From contig CAMDHZ010000005.1 in assembly GCA_945898275.1 (NCBI GenBank), positions 62,001 to 126,000 of the forward strand: 64,000 bases of DNA, given 5' to 3'. A program made the position numbers and the translations under genes. The notes beneath the pieces are model-generated. The model was not told where the DNA came from and ran no database searches. It saw only the letters and a program-made list of their open reading frames with translations. This document shows positions 34,035 to 42,800 of the stretch, piece after piece; positions within the stretch are counted from its first letter, which is position 1; the number at the start of each line of letters is the position of its first letter. The stretch is from Chitinophaga pinensis (GTDB lineage: Bacteria > Bacteroidota > Bacteroidia > UKL13-3).

Positions 34035-34604
34035 TTAAAGATTTAAAATAAAAGGAAGTACAAAATTGGCTACTAAAATTCCACCCAACATAAAACAGCA
34101 GGTTGCAACTAAGGAAGGCCATTGCAAAGTGCTTAATCCCATGATGGCATGACCGCTTGTGCAACCACCGCCATAACGAGTCCCAAAGCCAATTAAGAAA
34201 CCGCCAACAACCATCATAATAAAACCTTTGATGGTAAATAAATTAGCCCAGTTAAATATTTCGCTTGGCATCAGGCTCGAGTAATCTGTAATGCCATAGC
34301 CATTTAGTTCTTCAGTCAAGTTTGGGTTAACCACAATTGGTTCAGGGTTACCTAATAAACTAACCGCCAAAACACCCCCAAGGAATATGCCAGCAACGAA
34401 AAAGAGATTCCAGATTTCTTTTTTCCAGTCGTATTTAAAAAAAGGCAAATTACCGGGTATACAAGCAGCGCAAATATGACGCATAGAGGAACTGATACCA
34501 AAGGTTTTATTCCCAATTATGAGTAGGGTTGGTACCGTTAATCCTATGAGAGGCCCTGCCACATACCATGGCCAAGGTTGAGAGATATATTCGATGATAT
34601 TCAT
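34035..34604 (-). CDS. half-size YeeE/YedE family sulfur-compound transporter, first subunit
   Basis: This protein of about 189 residues has four or five membrane segments. The family motif FGTRYGGGCTSGHAIMGLS contains the Cys that contacts the sulfur substrate; a second Cys pair (MRHICAACIPGNLPF) is also typical of this half. It probably forms a heterodimeric channel with the next gene product to move thiosulfate or a related sulfane compound. ATG 34604 (MNIIEYISQPWPWY) is chosen because the longer frame would run backward into the rhodanese gene and read Cys/Arg-rich nonsense. It follows the rhodanese gene after 26 bp. Confidence 0.87.
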   Translation of the reverse strand: MNIIEYISQPWPWYVAGPLIGLTVPTLLIIGNKTFGISSSMRHICAACIPGNLPFFKYDWKKEIWNLFFVAGIFLGGVLAVSLLGNPEPIVVNPNLTEELNGYGITDYSSLMPSEIFNWANLFTIKGFIMMVVGGFLIGFGTRYGGGCTSGHAIMGLSTLQWPSLVATCCFMLGGILVANFVLPFILNL

Positions 34605-34630
34605 ACAGTTTGGTTTGTTGTTTGTTTGGT

Positions 34631-35017
34631 TTATTGGCAGTTTATGTTTTGCCAAGGGCCAAGATTTTCTACATTGGCAATTCCAGCGCCTTCTAACATG
34701 CTTTTGGCTGAACCTGCACGCGCACCACTGCGGCAAACTATAATTACTTTCTCATAGCCTTTTAGTTCTTCAATGCTTCCTTGCAATCTGTCTAAAGGAA
34801 TATTTACTGAACAATCTGCATGGCCATCATCATTCCACTCTCCAACGGTGCGTACATCTACAAAAATTGTCTTCATATTTTTATCTTTTTTAATTGTTAT
34901 TGTTTTTGTTGAATCTGTTTGTTCTGTGGTTTTAGACTTAGTGCTTTGTCCATTGCACGATATTGCAATCATTGACAAGGCCAGCATAAAGTATCCAACT
35001 ATTAATTTGTTTTTCAT
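34631..35017 (-). CDS. rhodanese-domain lipoprotein
   Basis: This protein of 128 residues has a lipoprotein signal (MLALSMIAISC, lipidated Cys21), a Thr/Lys-rich linker, and one rhodanese domain (VDVRTVGEWNDDGHA, VNIPLDRL, then active-site loop VCRSGARAGSA with the catalytic Cys). It would carry persulfide sulfur at the periplasmic face. Its place just upstream of the YeeE/YedE pair suggests that it hands sulfur to or takes it from the transporter. A downstream in-frame ATG within KKDKNMKTIF could yield a cytoplasmic form, but the lipobox makes the long form more likely. Confidence 0.88.
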   Translation of the reverse strand: MKNKLIVGYFMLALSMIAISCNGQSTKSKTTEQTDSTKTITIKKDKNMKTIFVDVRTVGEWNDDGHADCSVNIPLDRLQGSIEELKGYEKVIIVCRSGARAGSAKSMLEGAGIANVENLGPWQNINCQ

Positions 35018-35044
35018 TTTTTTTATATATTAATTTTCTGCAAG

Positions 35045-35077
35045 AGCTAGATGCCAGAAGCCAGTTGCCAGAAGCCT
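35045..35077 (+). repeat. short intergenic repeat with two TGCCAGAAGCC words
   Basis: The words ATGCCAGAAGCC and TTGCCAGAAGCC occur in tandem just 3' of the persulfide dioxygenase gene. The same word is in the repeat block at 2454-2540, so this looks like one dispersed family. Confidence 0.55.
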
Positions 35078-36491
35078 ATTTCAAAATTTTGCTTTGGCAA
35101 ACGAAATTTGTTCTAGGAACTTCTGTTTTTGCAATGGCGCTAAAACCACCTTCAACTTCGCTAAAATTTCTATAGCCTCTTGCTTGAAGAATACTGGCGG
35201 CAATCATGCTTCTGTATCCACCTGCACAATGCATAAAGAAATGCTCTTCTGGGTTTATATCTTTGATCCAATCATTAATAAATGCCAATGGTTTGCTATA
35301 AGCTTCATCCACATGCTCAGCGGCATATTCTGTTTCTTTACGTATATCAATGACTTTGCTTTCACCAATTTTAACTTGCTGTGCAAATGCATCAACTGTA
35401 ATTCTATTGATGGTATCCACTTCCATTCCAGCAGCTTTCCAGTTGTTAAAACCTCCTTTTAAGTGGCCAATTACATTGTCAAAACCTACTCTGCTCAAGC
35501 GGGTTACAGCTTCTTCTTCTTTACCTTCTTCTGCAATTAATAAAATAGATTGTTTTACGTCTACTATCATTGCTCCAACCCAAGGTGCAAAATCTCCATT
35601 TAAACCAATGTTGATACTTTGAGGAACAAATCCTTTGTGAAAATCAGCTGCGCCTCTGGTATCTAAAATCAATGCACCAGTTTCTTCTGCGGCAGCTTCA
35701 AATGCATCTGGCTCTAGGGCGCGCATGCCATTGTTTAATACTGAGTCAAAACTTGCATATCCCTTTTTATTCATCGCTACATTCATTCCAAAGTAGCCTG
35801 GAGGAGGCAATAAGCCGTCAGTTACTTCTTTTACAAACTCTTCCTCGGTCATGTCTGAACGCAAAGCATAATTGCTAGCTTTTTGCTCGCCAATAGTAGA
35901 AACTGTTTCTTTACTCATGTTTTTACCACAAGCCGAACCAGCGCCATGCGCAGGATAAACAATTACATCATCAGCCAAAGTCATGATTTTGTTTCTTAAA
36001 GAATGAAACAAAGTAGCAGCTAACTGCTCTTGTGTCATGGCAGCTGATTTTTGAGCCAAATCTGGTCTACCAACATCTCCAATGAACAAAGTGTCTCCAC
36101 TAAAAATAGCCTGGTCTTTTCCATTTTCATCTATCAACAAATAGGTAGTGCTTTCCATGGTATGTCCTGGCGTGTGAAGCACTTTAATTTTGATTTTTCC
36201 AATTTCAAAAATTTGCTCGTCCTTAGCCACAATGCATTCAAACTCTGGAGCAGCATTAGGTCCGTAGATTATTGCAGCACCTGTTTTTTTGCTCAGGTCT
36301 AGATGTCCACTTACAAAATCTGCATGGAAATGTGTTTCAAAAATGTATTTGATGTTAACCTTGTCATTTTCTGCGCGGTCTAAATAAGGCTGCACTTCAC
36401 GCAATGGGTCTATGATAGCAGCTTCTCCGTTACTGGTAATGTAATAGGCACCTTGCGCCAAACATCCAGTATAAATTTGTTCTATTTTCAT
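35076..36491 (-). CDS. persulfide dioxygenase-like metallo-beta-lactamase fused to two rhodanese domains
   Basis: This 471-residue protein has an N-terminal MBL-fold domain of ETHE1/CstB type (ETHFHADFVSGH, HTPGHTMESTTY, FSGDTLFIGDVGRPD, VYPAHGAGSACG) followed by two rhodanese domains. Phe replaces the His after Asp in HxHxDH, consistent with a single-iron site as in persulfide dioxygenases. The first rhodanese (LDTRGAADFHKGFV) lacks an active-site Cys (LLIAEEGKEE); the second has it (FMHCAGGYRSM). Such fusions oxidise persulfides to sulfite and shuffle thiosulfate sulfur in the cytoplasm. Sites resembling Crp/Fnr operators precede it at 36557 and 36595. Confidence 0.88.
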   Translation of the reverse strand: MKIEQIYTGCLAQGAYYITSNGEAAIIDPLREVQPYLDRAENDKVNIKYIFETHFHADFVSGHLDLSKKTGAAIIYGPNAAPEFECIVAKDEQIFEIGKIKIKVLHTPGHTMESTTYLLIDENGKDQAIFSGDTLFIGDVGRPDLAQKSAAMTQEQLAATLFHSLRNKIMTLADDVIVYPAHGAGSACGKNMSKETVSTIGEQKASNYALRSDMTEEEFVKEVTDGLLPPPGYFGMNVAMNKKGYASFDSVLNNGMRALEPDAFEAAAEETGALILDTRGAADFHKGFVPQSINIGLNGDFAPWVGAMIVDVKQSILLIAEEGKEEEAVTRLSRVGFDNVIGHLKGGFNNWKAAGMEVDTINRITVDAFAQQVKIGESKVIDIRKETEYAAEHVDEAYSKPLAFINDWIKDINPEEHFFMHCAGGYRSMIAASILQARGYRNFSEVEGGFSAIAKTEVPRTNFVCQSKILK

Positions 36492-36556
36492 ATAATATAT
36501 TGTTTGTTGTTTTTAATTTAGTAAACACGAATTTAGGGAACCCTTGTGAGATTGAA

Positions 36557-36572
36557 TGTTACAAATGTTACA
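36557..36572. promoter_or_regulatory. Crp/Fnr-type operator candidate, sulfur island site 1
   Basis: TGTTACAAATGTTACA is one change from the perfect palindrome TGTAAC-N4-GTTACA. It lies 65 bp upstream of the persulfide dioxygenase ATG. A related site is at 36595-36606 and another near tauE. Confidence 0.6.
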
Positions 36573-36594
36573 TGCCACCTAACTGGGCAACCAA

Positions 36595-36606
36595 TGTTAC
36601 AAATGG
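36595..36606. promoter_or_regulatory. Crp/Fnr-type half operator, sulfur island site 2
   Basis: TGTTACAAATGG repeats the left half and centre of the site at 36557, 38 bp away. It lies at the very 3' end of the tauE-like gene, upstream of the dioxygenase gene. Confidence 0.45.
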
Positions 36607-36607
36607 C

Positions 36608-37411
36608 TTATTTTAAGAAAAGCTCTTTAATAATAATGTAAATGCCCATTATCAGCACAAACCAGCCAAAGCCTGTTTTAAGTTTTGCACCAGCTATTTT
36701 TTTGGATAAGTAAATTCCACCGAAAATTCCTAGTACAGCCGAAAAGGTAAAAATTGCCAATAAGTTCCAATCAATAAAATTTCCTCCTTGAATGTCTCCA
36801 ATAAAACCAATAAGAGATTTAGCGGCAATAATAAACAAGGAGGTTCCAACTGCCAGTTTCATTGGCATTTTAGCCAATAGAACCAAGGCTGGTATAATCA
36901 AAAATCCACCGCCTGCACCAACCAAACCAGTTAATACGCCTACAATGCTGCCTTCAGCTAAAATCATTGGGTAATTATACGTCATTGGGGCGCCTTCTTC
37001 AGCTTCATCTGTTTTTTTGCTAGGTTTAATCATGGAGTAGGAGGCCATTAACATTACAACTGCAAATAACAACATGAGTGCAATGGGTTTTGTAATGGCA
37101 AGTCCTGCAATGGTTGCAATTTCTTGTGGGATAAAAGGAACCAAATACAAACGAGTTAAATATACTGCTGCAATTGATGGGATTCCAAAAATGAGTACTG
37201 TTTTAAAATCAACCCTTCCAGCCACAGCATTTTGGATTCCACCAACCATGGCTGTAGTTCCAACGATAAATAAAGAGTATGCGGTTGCAGCAACTGGATT
37301 AACGCCCATAATGTAAACCAGAATAGGAACAGTTAATATAGAGCCCCCGCTTCCTATTAATCCTAAAGACACGCCAACTAGGGCAGCAAGTATGTAACCT
37401 AATATTTCCAT
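36608..37411 (-). CDS. TauE/SafE family sulfite/organosulfonate exporter
   Basis: This membrane protein of 267 residues has seven or eight segments and the two internal TauE/SafE repeats: SLGLIGSGGSILTVPIL with ATAYSLF, and LTGLVGAGGGFLIIPALV with AVGTSLF. The family exports sulfite, sulfoacetate or related anions. Here it follows the Crp/Fnr regulator gene and precedes the persulfide dioxygenase gene, whose product is sulfite, so sulfite export is the most natural role. A candidate operator lies at 37460-37475 upstream. Substrate is inferred from context. Confidence 0.87.
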   Translation of the reverse strand: MEILGYILAALVGVSLGLIGSGGSILTVPILVYIMGVNPVAATAYSLFIVGTTAMVGGIQNAVAGRVDFKTVLIFGIPSIAAVYLTRLYLVPFIPQEIATIAGLAITKPIALMLLFAVVMLMASYSMIKPSKKTDEAEEGAPMTYNYPMILAEGSIVGVLTGLVGAGGGFLIIPALVLLAKMPMKLAVGTSLFIIAAKSLIGFIGDIQGGNFIDWNLLAIFTFSAVLGIFGGIYLSKKIAGAKLKTGFGWFVLIMGIYIIIKELFLK

Positions 37412-37459
37412 TTGTTGTTTGTTTGGATTACAAAGGTGGCATGTTAAAGTGGTTTGTTT

Positions 37460-37475
37460 GGTTACAAATGTTACA
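37460..37475. promoter_or_regulatory. Crp/Fnr-type operator candidate, sulfur island site 3
   Basis: GGTTACAAATGTTACA matches the site at 36557-36572 in 15 of 16 bases. It lies 48 bp upstream of the TauE-like ATG and overlaps the stop codon of the regulator gene itself. Confidence 0.6.
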
Positions 37476-38121
37476 TTGAATGTTGTTTCATTGGTAACAA
37501 CTCGATGGTATTTCGATGCAGTTTAACTTTTCCAGCTATTTCCATTTGTTTAAGCAACCTAGATATCACAACCCTGCTTGAATTTAGGTCTCTTGCAATT
37601 TGTTCATGCGTAAGTGCAAGTAAATTGGATTGCTGACTATTTTTCAATTTCATTAAATAGTATTCCAATCGTTCGTCCATGGCATGGAAGGCAACACTTC
37701 TTAAGGAATCTAATAATTCTTGATATCGGTTTCGGTAGCTCTCAACCACAAAATAGTACCATGACTTATATTTGACCATAAAAGTATCCATCACTTCTAT
37801 GGGCACCATGATGGCTTCGGTATCTTCCGTTGCAAAAGCTTCTAAGTCACTCTTTTTATTTCTGGCTGCACAAATAAATGACATGGCACAAGCCTGCCCA
37901 GGTTCTAAGAAATACATAAAAAATTCTTCCCCTTCTTCCCCTTCAGTATAAATTTTTACCTTTCCACTGATGATGAGCATGGTAGATTTCATGTACTGAC
38001 CAGTTCTAATGATGGCCTCACCAGACCTGAAATTTCTTATGGTGCAATGTTTTTCTATGCAATCAACTAGGCCTTCTTCAAATTGAGGGAAATGTGTTTT
38101 AAGCTTTTCCTTAATTGACAT
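37471..38121 (-). CDS. Crp/Fnr-family transcriptional regulator
   Basis: This protein of 216 residues has an N-terminal cyclic-nucleotide-binding-type barrel (SGEAIIRTGQYMKSTMLIISGKVKIY) and a C-terminal winged helix (LTHEQIARDLNSSRVVISRLLKQME). The Cys of Fnr iron-sulfur clusters are not arranged at the N-terminus, although CIEKHCTI near residues 21-28 and CAMSFICAA near 93-101 hold Cys pairs that might sense redox or sulfane sulfur; this is speculation. It heads the minus-strand sulfur island and is directly preceded by the DUF805 gene. The three TGTTAC/GTTACA sites in the island are its likely targets. Confidence 0.88.
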   Translation of the reverse strand: MSIKEKLKTHFPQFEEGLVDCIEKHCTIRNFRSGEAIIRTGQYMKSTMLIISGKVKIYTEGEEGEEFFMYFLEPGQACAMSFICAARNKKSDLEAFATEDTEAIMVPIEVMDTFMVKYKSWYYFVVESYRNRYQELLDSLRSVAFHAMDERLEYYLMKLKNSQQSNLLALTHEQIARDLNSSRVVISRLLKQMEIAGKVKLHRNTIELLPMKQHSM

Positions 38122-38502
38122 TTATACAATGATTTGTTTTGGATTGGCACCAAATTTATTGTTACCTGCTTCTGAATCTGTTGCGTACCAAAAAATGAGT
38201 GGAATAATTCCGATAATGGTAAAAGCTATTAATATCCACCAACCACTGCGGCCTGTATCATGAAGTCTTCTGATAGAAACTGCTAATTGAGGAAGTATGG
38301 TGAGTATGCCATAAATCATTGTAATAATTCCAATTGGTTCTCCATCCTCTCCCTTAAAGGTTAAGTCGAAGGCGAAATCCAAGGCTGTTGTTATTAACAT
38401 AATGATAATATGTACTAAAACAAAATACCAATATTCTGCTCTCCTAGAGCGACCACGAAAGATGGCGTAACCTTTTATTGCGAGTAAGTAGTAATTCATC
38501 AC
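38122..38502 (-). CDS. DUF805 family membrane protein
   Basis: This small inner-membrane protein of 126 residues belongs to DUF805 (YhaH/YhaI-like): the N-terminal FRGRSRRAEYWYFVLVHIII and the central SIRRLHDTGRSGWWILI are diagnostic. It has four hydrophobic segments. The function is unknown. Its stop codon directly abuts the start of the Crp/Fnr gene, so the two are co-transcribed, but a role in sulfur metabolism is not established. Confidence 0.9.
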   Translation of the reverse strand: MMNYYLLAIKGYAIFRGRSRRAEYWYFVLVHIIIMLITTALDFAFDLTFKGEDGEPIGIITMIYGILTILPQLAVSIRRLHDTGRSGWWILIAFTIIGIIPLIFWYATDSEAGNNKFGANPKQIIV

Positions 38503-38524
38503 GGTGCAAGGTACAGAATAAAAA

Positions 38525-39286
38525 TTACTCTATCATAATTTGCATAAAAACCCTAAAACCAACGAGTGGGCAAGGAACATAAGAAGGGAAAAATTCATTT
38601 TGGCTGTCTTTGCTAAAGAAATAGGGGTGCGAAGCAAAATTTCCGCCAACACAATCCCCTTTGCTGCTCACCATTTCGCTCACATTTCCTAAAGCATGAT
38701 AAAGCAGTATATTTCCTTGCTCGTATTGCTTTTTATTCACCTTTTTTAAATAGGGGCTTTTAACTCGCCCATTGTTTATTTTTAGGTGCTTTGGCTTTTC
38801 TTTAAAAGTACCTGCCCAAGGAAAACTATCTGTGGCGGAGGCTCCATAAACGGTTCGATTCCATTCTTGCTTGGTGGGTAATCTAAAAACAACTTTCTTA
38901 AAGGGTCTATCTGGGTTTAGATGGTACATTTGGGTTAACCAATTGCAATAAAAATTAGCTTGCTCATAGCTAATATTAACAACTGGAAAGGCGGCATATT
39001 TTGGCGAATTGAAATATTTCTTTCGCAGCTTTTTATTGGCTCTTTTTTCATTGTGCCATTTGGCAGTATCCAAAATTAAGGTATACTGTAATTCTGGTCT
39101 TCTGTGAATAATATCCTGTAAAAATGCTTGATAATCTGCATTGGTGGTTTCAAATTTGCACGCAAATAATTTTGGTTCAACCCGAACAAAAAACTGGTTG
39201 ACATCTTTGCTTTGGTGATGCTTTTGGGCATTGCCATTTAGCGAAATTATTAATAATAAAAGGATAATTGAAACAAGTTTATTCAT
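38525..39286 (-). CDS. exported SUMF1/formylglycine-generating-enzyme-fold protein
   Basis: This protein of 253 residues has a signal peptide (MNKLVSIILLLLIISLNGNAQ) and the FGE-sulfatase-modifying fold: FACKFETTNADYQAFLQ, FPVVNISYEQANFYCNWLT, FRLPTKQEWNRTVYGA, ALGNVSEMV, GDCVGGNFA and LVGFRVFM. Catalytic Cys pairs of true formylglycine-generating enzyme are not clearly conserved. Similar proteins in Bacteroidetes include gliding/T9SS lipoproteins GldJ and GldK, but this one is shorter and not a lipoprotein. It may be a structural or peptidoglycan-side protein. It lies upstream of DUF805 (22 bp gap). Confidence 0.75.
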   Translation of the reverse strand: MNKLVSIILLLLIISLNGNAQKHHQSKDVNQFFVRVEPKLFACKFETTNADYQAFLQDIIHRRPELQYTLILDTAKWHNEKRANKKLRKKYFNSPKYAAFPVVNISYEQANFYCNWLTQMYHLNPDRPFKKVVFRLPTKQEWNRTVYGASATDSFPWAGTFKEKPKHLKINNGRVKSPYLKKVNKKQYEQGNILLYHALGNVSEMVSSKGDCVGGNFASHPYFFSKDSQNEFFPSYVPCPLVGFRVFMQIMIE

Positions 39287-39354
39287 CTACTTTATGAATT
39301 TGGGAAAACAATTTAAACAGCGCTAAAGTAACTTTTAAAGGGGTATTTAAAATA

Positions 39355-39384
39355 TTGAAAATTACATTCTTCTAGTTACATTTG
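39355..39384 (+). promoter_or_regulatory. promoter of the metal-efflux operon
   Basis: TTG at 39355-39357, exactly 19 bp, then TACATTTG at 39377-39384 matches the Bacteroidetes consensus fully. The predicted transcription start (about 39389) coincides with the GTG start codon of the first gene, so that message may be leaderless. Confidence 0.65.
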
Positions 39385-39388
39385 TGCT

Positions 39389-39784
39389 GTGTTAAAACAG
39401 CTTCATCGCAATATAACGTTTTTTCTTCTGCTGGGTTTCTTCCTGCTAAATTCGTTATTGCCCGGTTTTGGCGCTGAGTTTCAGAAATTGCCTTCCTTGG
39501 TTAATCATTACCAACATCATTTAGAAGAGCACGAAACAGTAGATTTCATTGAGTTTCTTGCCATTCATTATAATGGAGAAAGCAAACATACTCAAGACGA
39601 ATCACACGAAGATTTGCCTTTATTTCAGGGTGCGGCAAACACTTTTCACGTCATTGCGCACGAGCCTTTTAATGTTAACATTACGCCACCAGTTAATGCA
39701 GCGGTAAACACAAAGCTTTTACCAGAAAACCATTATGCTTACGCCCCCATCGGGAGTTTGTTTCAGCCGCCCAAGCAGGCTTAA
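39389..39784 (+). CDS. small exported His-rich protein preceding the metal pump
   Basis: This protein of 131 residues has an N-terminal hydrophobic signal (ITFFLLLGFFLLNSLLPGFG) and a mature part rich in His and Glu (NHYQHHLEEHETVDF, HTQDESHED). Small His-rich exported proteins are often found next to CusA/CzcA pumps in Bacteroidetes and could bind or sense metal; no catalytic motif is visible. The start is GTG 39389, as no in-frame ATG lies near the signal. It is followed by the cusA-like gene after 89 bp on the same strand; the gap holds a perfect example of the dispersed motif (39829-39838). Confidence 0.6.
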   Translation: MLKQLHRNITFFLLLGFFLLNSLLPGFGAEFQKLPSLVNHYQHHLEEHETVDFIEFLAIHYNGESKHTQDESHEDLPLFQGAANTFHVIAHEPFNVNITPPVNAAVNTKLLPENHYAYAPIGSLFQPPKQA

Positions 39785-39873
39785 TTCCTTTTCTTTTCTT
39801 CACTTTTTGTGTTTTTTATTAAGGTTTCGGTTTGAACCGAAGCTCATTTTCAATTTAATTTATATAGAGAATT

Positions 39874-42800
39874 ATGCTTAATGCAATCATTCAGTTCTCT
39901 ATCAGAAACAAATTAATCATTGGTTTATTTGTTGTGTTTCTGATAGGATATGGCAGTTATCAATTTACCAAACTGCCCATAGATGCCGTGCCAGATATTA
40001 CAAACAATCAGGTATTGGTTATTACGCAATCCCCTTCTTTAGGCGCGCCAGATATCGAGCGCCTTATTACTTTCCCTATTGAGCAAGCACTCAGTAATAT
40101 TCCTGGAAAAATAGAAATAAGGAGTTTTTCCAGATTTGGTTTGTCATTGGTTACCATTGTTTTTAACGACGAAACCGATGTGTATTGGGCGCGCAACCAA
40201 GTTACAGAGCGCCTAAGTGCAGTACAAAGCCTCATTCCAGAAAACATAGGTGTGCCAGAATTAGGTCCGGCTACCACTGGCCTTGGCGAAATATACCAGT
40301 ATGTGCTCAGGCCGAAAAAGGGCTATGAAGAAAAATTCGATGCCCAAGAATTAAGAACCTTGCAAGATTGGATTGTCCGTCGTCAACTCCTAGGTATTGA
40401 AGGGGTAGCAGATGTAAGTAGTTTTGGAGGTTACCTAAAGCAAATAGAAATTGCAGTTGACCCAGCCCAACTTGCAGCACATGGCATAAGCCTAGACGAA
40501 GTTTATGTTGCCATCCAACGCAATAATCAAAATGAGGGTGGCGCCTATATAGAAAAAGGCTCCAATGTGTTATATATCCGTACAGAAGGTTTAATAACCG
40601 AATTAGACCAATTAAAACAGATAGCCATTAAACAATCTAGTTCTGGAACACCCTTATTGTTAAAAGATATTGCAGAAGTTAGAACTGGTCACGCTACACG
40701 ATACGGTGCTTTGGTATACAATGATGAAGCCGAAGTTGCTGGTGCGGTTATCATGATGCTCAAAGGTGCCAACAGCAATTTGGTTATTAAAAATGTTAAA
40801 GAAAAAATTGAACTCATCCGTCAAACCTTACCTGAAGGCGTAGAATTAGAAGCTTTTTTGGATCGAACCAAAATGGTGAACAATGCCATAAGTACAGTAG
40901 AAACCAATTTGGCTGAAGGGGCCTTGATTGTAGTATTTATCTTGGTTTTGTTTCTAGGTAATTTGCGTGCTGGATTTCTAGTTGCTTCGGTTATTCCTTT
41001 ATCAATGTTGTTTGCCGTAATCATGATGAATCTCTTTGGGGTAAGTGGCAATTTGATGAGTTTGGGTGCTTTGGATTTTGGGTTAATTGTAGATGGAGCG
41101 GTGATCATTGTTGAGGCAGTAATGCATCTCTTAACCCAAAGCAAAAAGCTGCAAGGCCACTCGCGCTTTTCTAAGGATAGAATGGATCATGAAGTTGGCA
41201 ATGCTGCTGGCAGAATGATGAATGCAGCAGTGTTTGGACAACTTATCATTCTCATTGTATATCTTCCTATTTTTAGTTTGCAAGGCATAGAAGGAAAAAT
41301 GTTTAAACCCATGGCACAAACCGTGGCTTTTGCCTTAGCTGGCGCTTTTCTTTTATCCCTAACCTACGTGCCAATGATGAGTGCCTTGCTGTTGAGAAAC
41401 ATTTCTCATGAGCCTAATTTTGCAGATAGATGGATGCACAAACTTGAGACCTGGTATGAAAGACAATTACAGAAGGCAATGCAAATTTCTAAGCAATTGG
41501 TAATTGTGTTACTTCTATTTTTTGGGTTATCAATTTATGTGTTAACCACTTTAGGTGGCGAGTTTATTCCGTCTTTAGAAGAAGGGGATTTTGCCGTTGA
41601 AACCCGCGTATTAACTGGTAGTAACCTTAAAGTCAGTATTGCTTCTTCCTCAGCTGCAGCTAAGGTAATTTTAGAAGAATTTCCAGAGGTAGAAAAGGTT
41701 GTAACTAAAATTGGGAGTGGCGAAATTCCAACCGACCCCATGCCCATTGAAGCCATGGATATGATGATTATTTTAAAGGATAAAAAAGAGTGGACTTCTG
41801 CCTCAAACTTTAACGAACTAGCAGAAAAAATGAGTGAAGCGTTAAAAGCCGTGCCAGGTGTTACTTTTGGCTTTCAGTATCCTGTTCAAATGCGCTTTAA
41901 CGAGTTAATGACAGGTGCTCGGCAAGATGTTGTGTGCAAAATATTTGGTGAGAACCTAGATACTTTGGCGCATTTAGGTAAGCACCTTGGCGAGTTATCC
42001 CATAACATTGAAGGCGCAAAAGATGTTTATGTGGAGAGTATTTTAGGAATGCCACAAATTGTAGTGAAATATAAAAGGGATGTATTAGCGCAATATGGCC
42101 TGCAAATAGAAGATGTAAATACAATTGTGAATGCCGCCTTTGCAGGTAAAAAAGCAGGTTTATTCTTTGAGGCAGAAAGACGGTTTGACTTGGTAGTTCG
42201 CCTATCAGAGGCCAATCGCCGAACTGAAGCCGATATTCAAGATTTGCTTATACCTGCTCAAGGCCATCAATTCATTCCATTGCGCCAATTGGCTGAGGTG
42301 GAAATTATCAATGGTCCAAACCAAATTCAACGTGAAGATGCCAAACGCCGAATGATAGTGGGTTTTAATGTTAGGGGCAGAGATGTGCAAAGCATTGTGC
42401 AAGACTTGCAAGCGCAGGTGAAGCAAAAGCTTAAATTGCCTCCTGGCTATTACATCACCTATGGGGGCTCTTTTGAAAACTTAGAAGCTGCCAAAAGCAG
42501 ATTAGCCGTGGCTGTTCCAATTTCTTTGTTGTTAATATTAGTGCTTTTATATTTTGCTTTTAAGTCGATGCGCCAAGGATTGCTAATTTACTCAGCGATA
42601 CCCCTTTCTGCCATGGGTGGTATCTTTGCGCTTGCCTTACGCGGCCTACCTTTTAGTATTTCTGCCGGCATTGGTTTTATTGCCTTGTTTGGCGTGGCAG
42701 TTTTAAATGGGATAGTTTTAGTAACCGAATTTAATAGGCAATTACAATTGCCAGAAAGTACTTTAAAAGATGCTGTAATTAATGGTTCAAAACTAAGACT

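Noticed and set aside
34023-34164. Long N-terminal extension of the second YeeE half
   Set aside because: It overlaps the upstream partner gene and reads unlike a signal or membrane segment.
33505-34604. A frameshifted single YeeE gene
   Set aside because: The two frames are separated by a stop and a new ATG 11 bp later, each has its own conserved motif, and half-size pairs are a known form.
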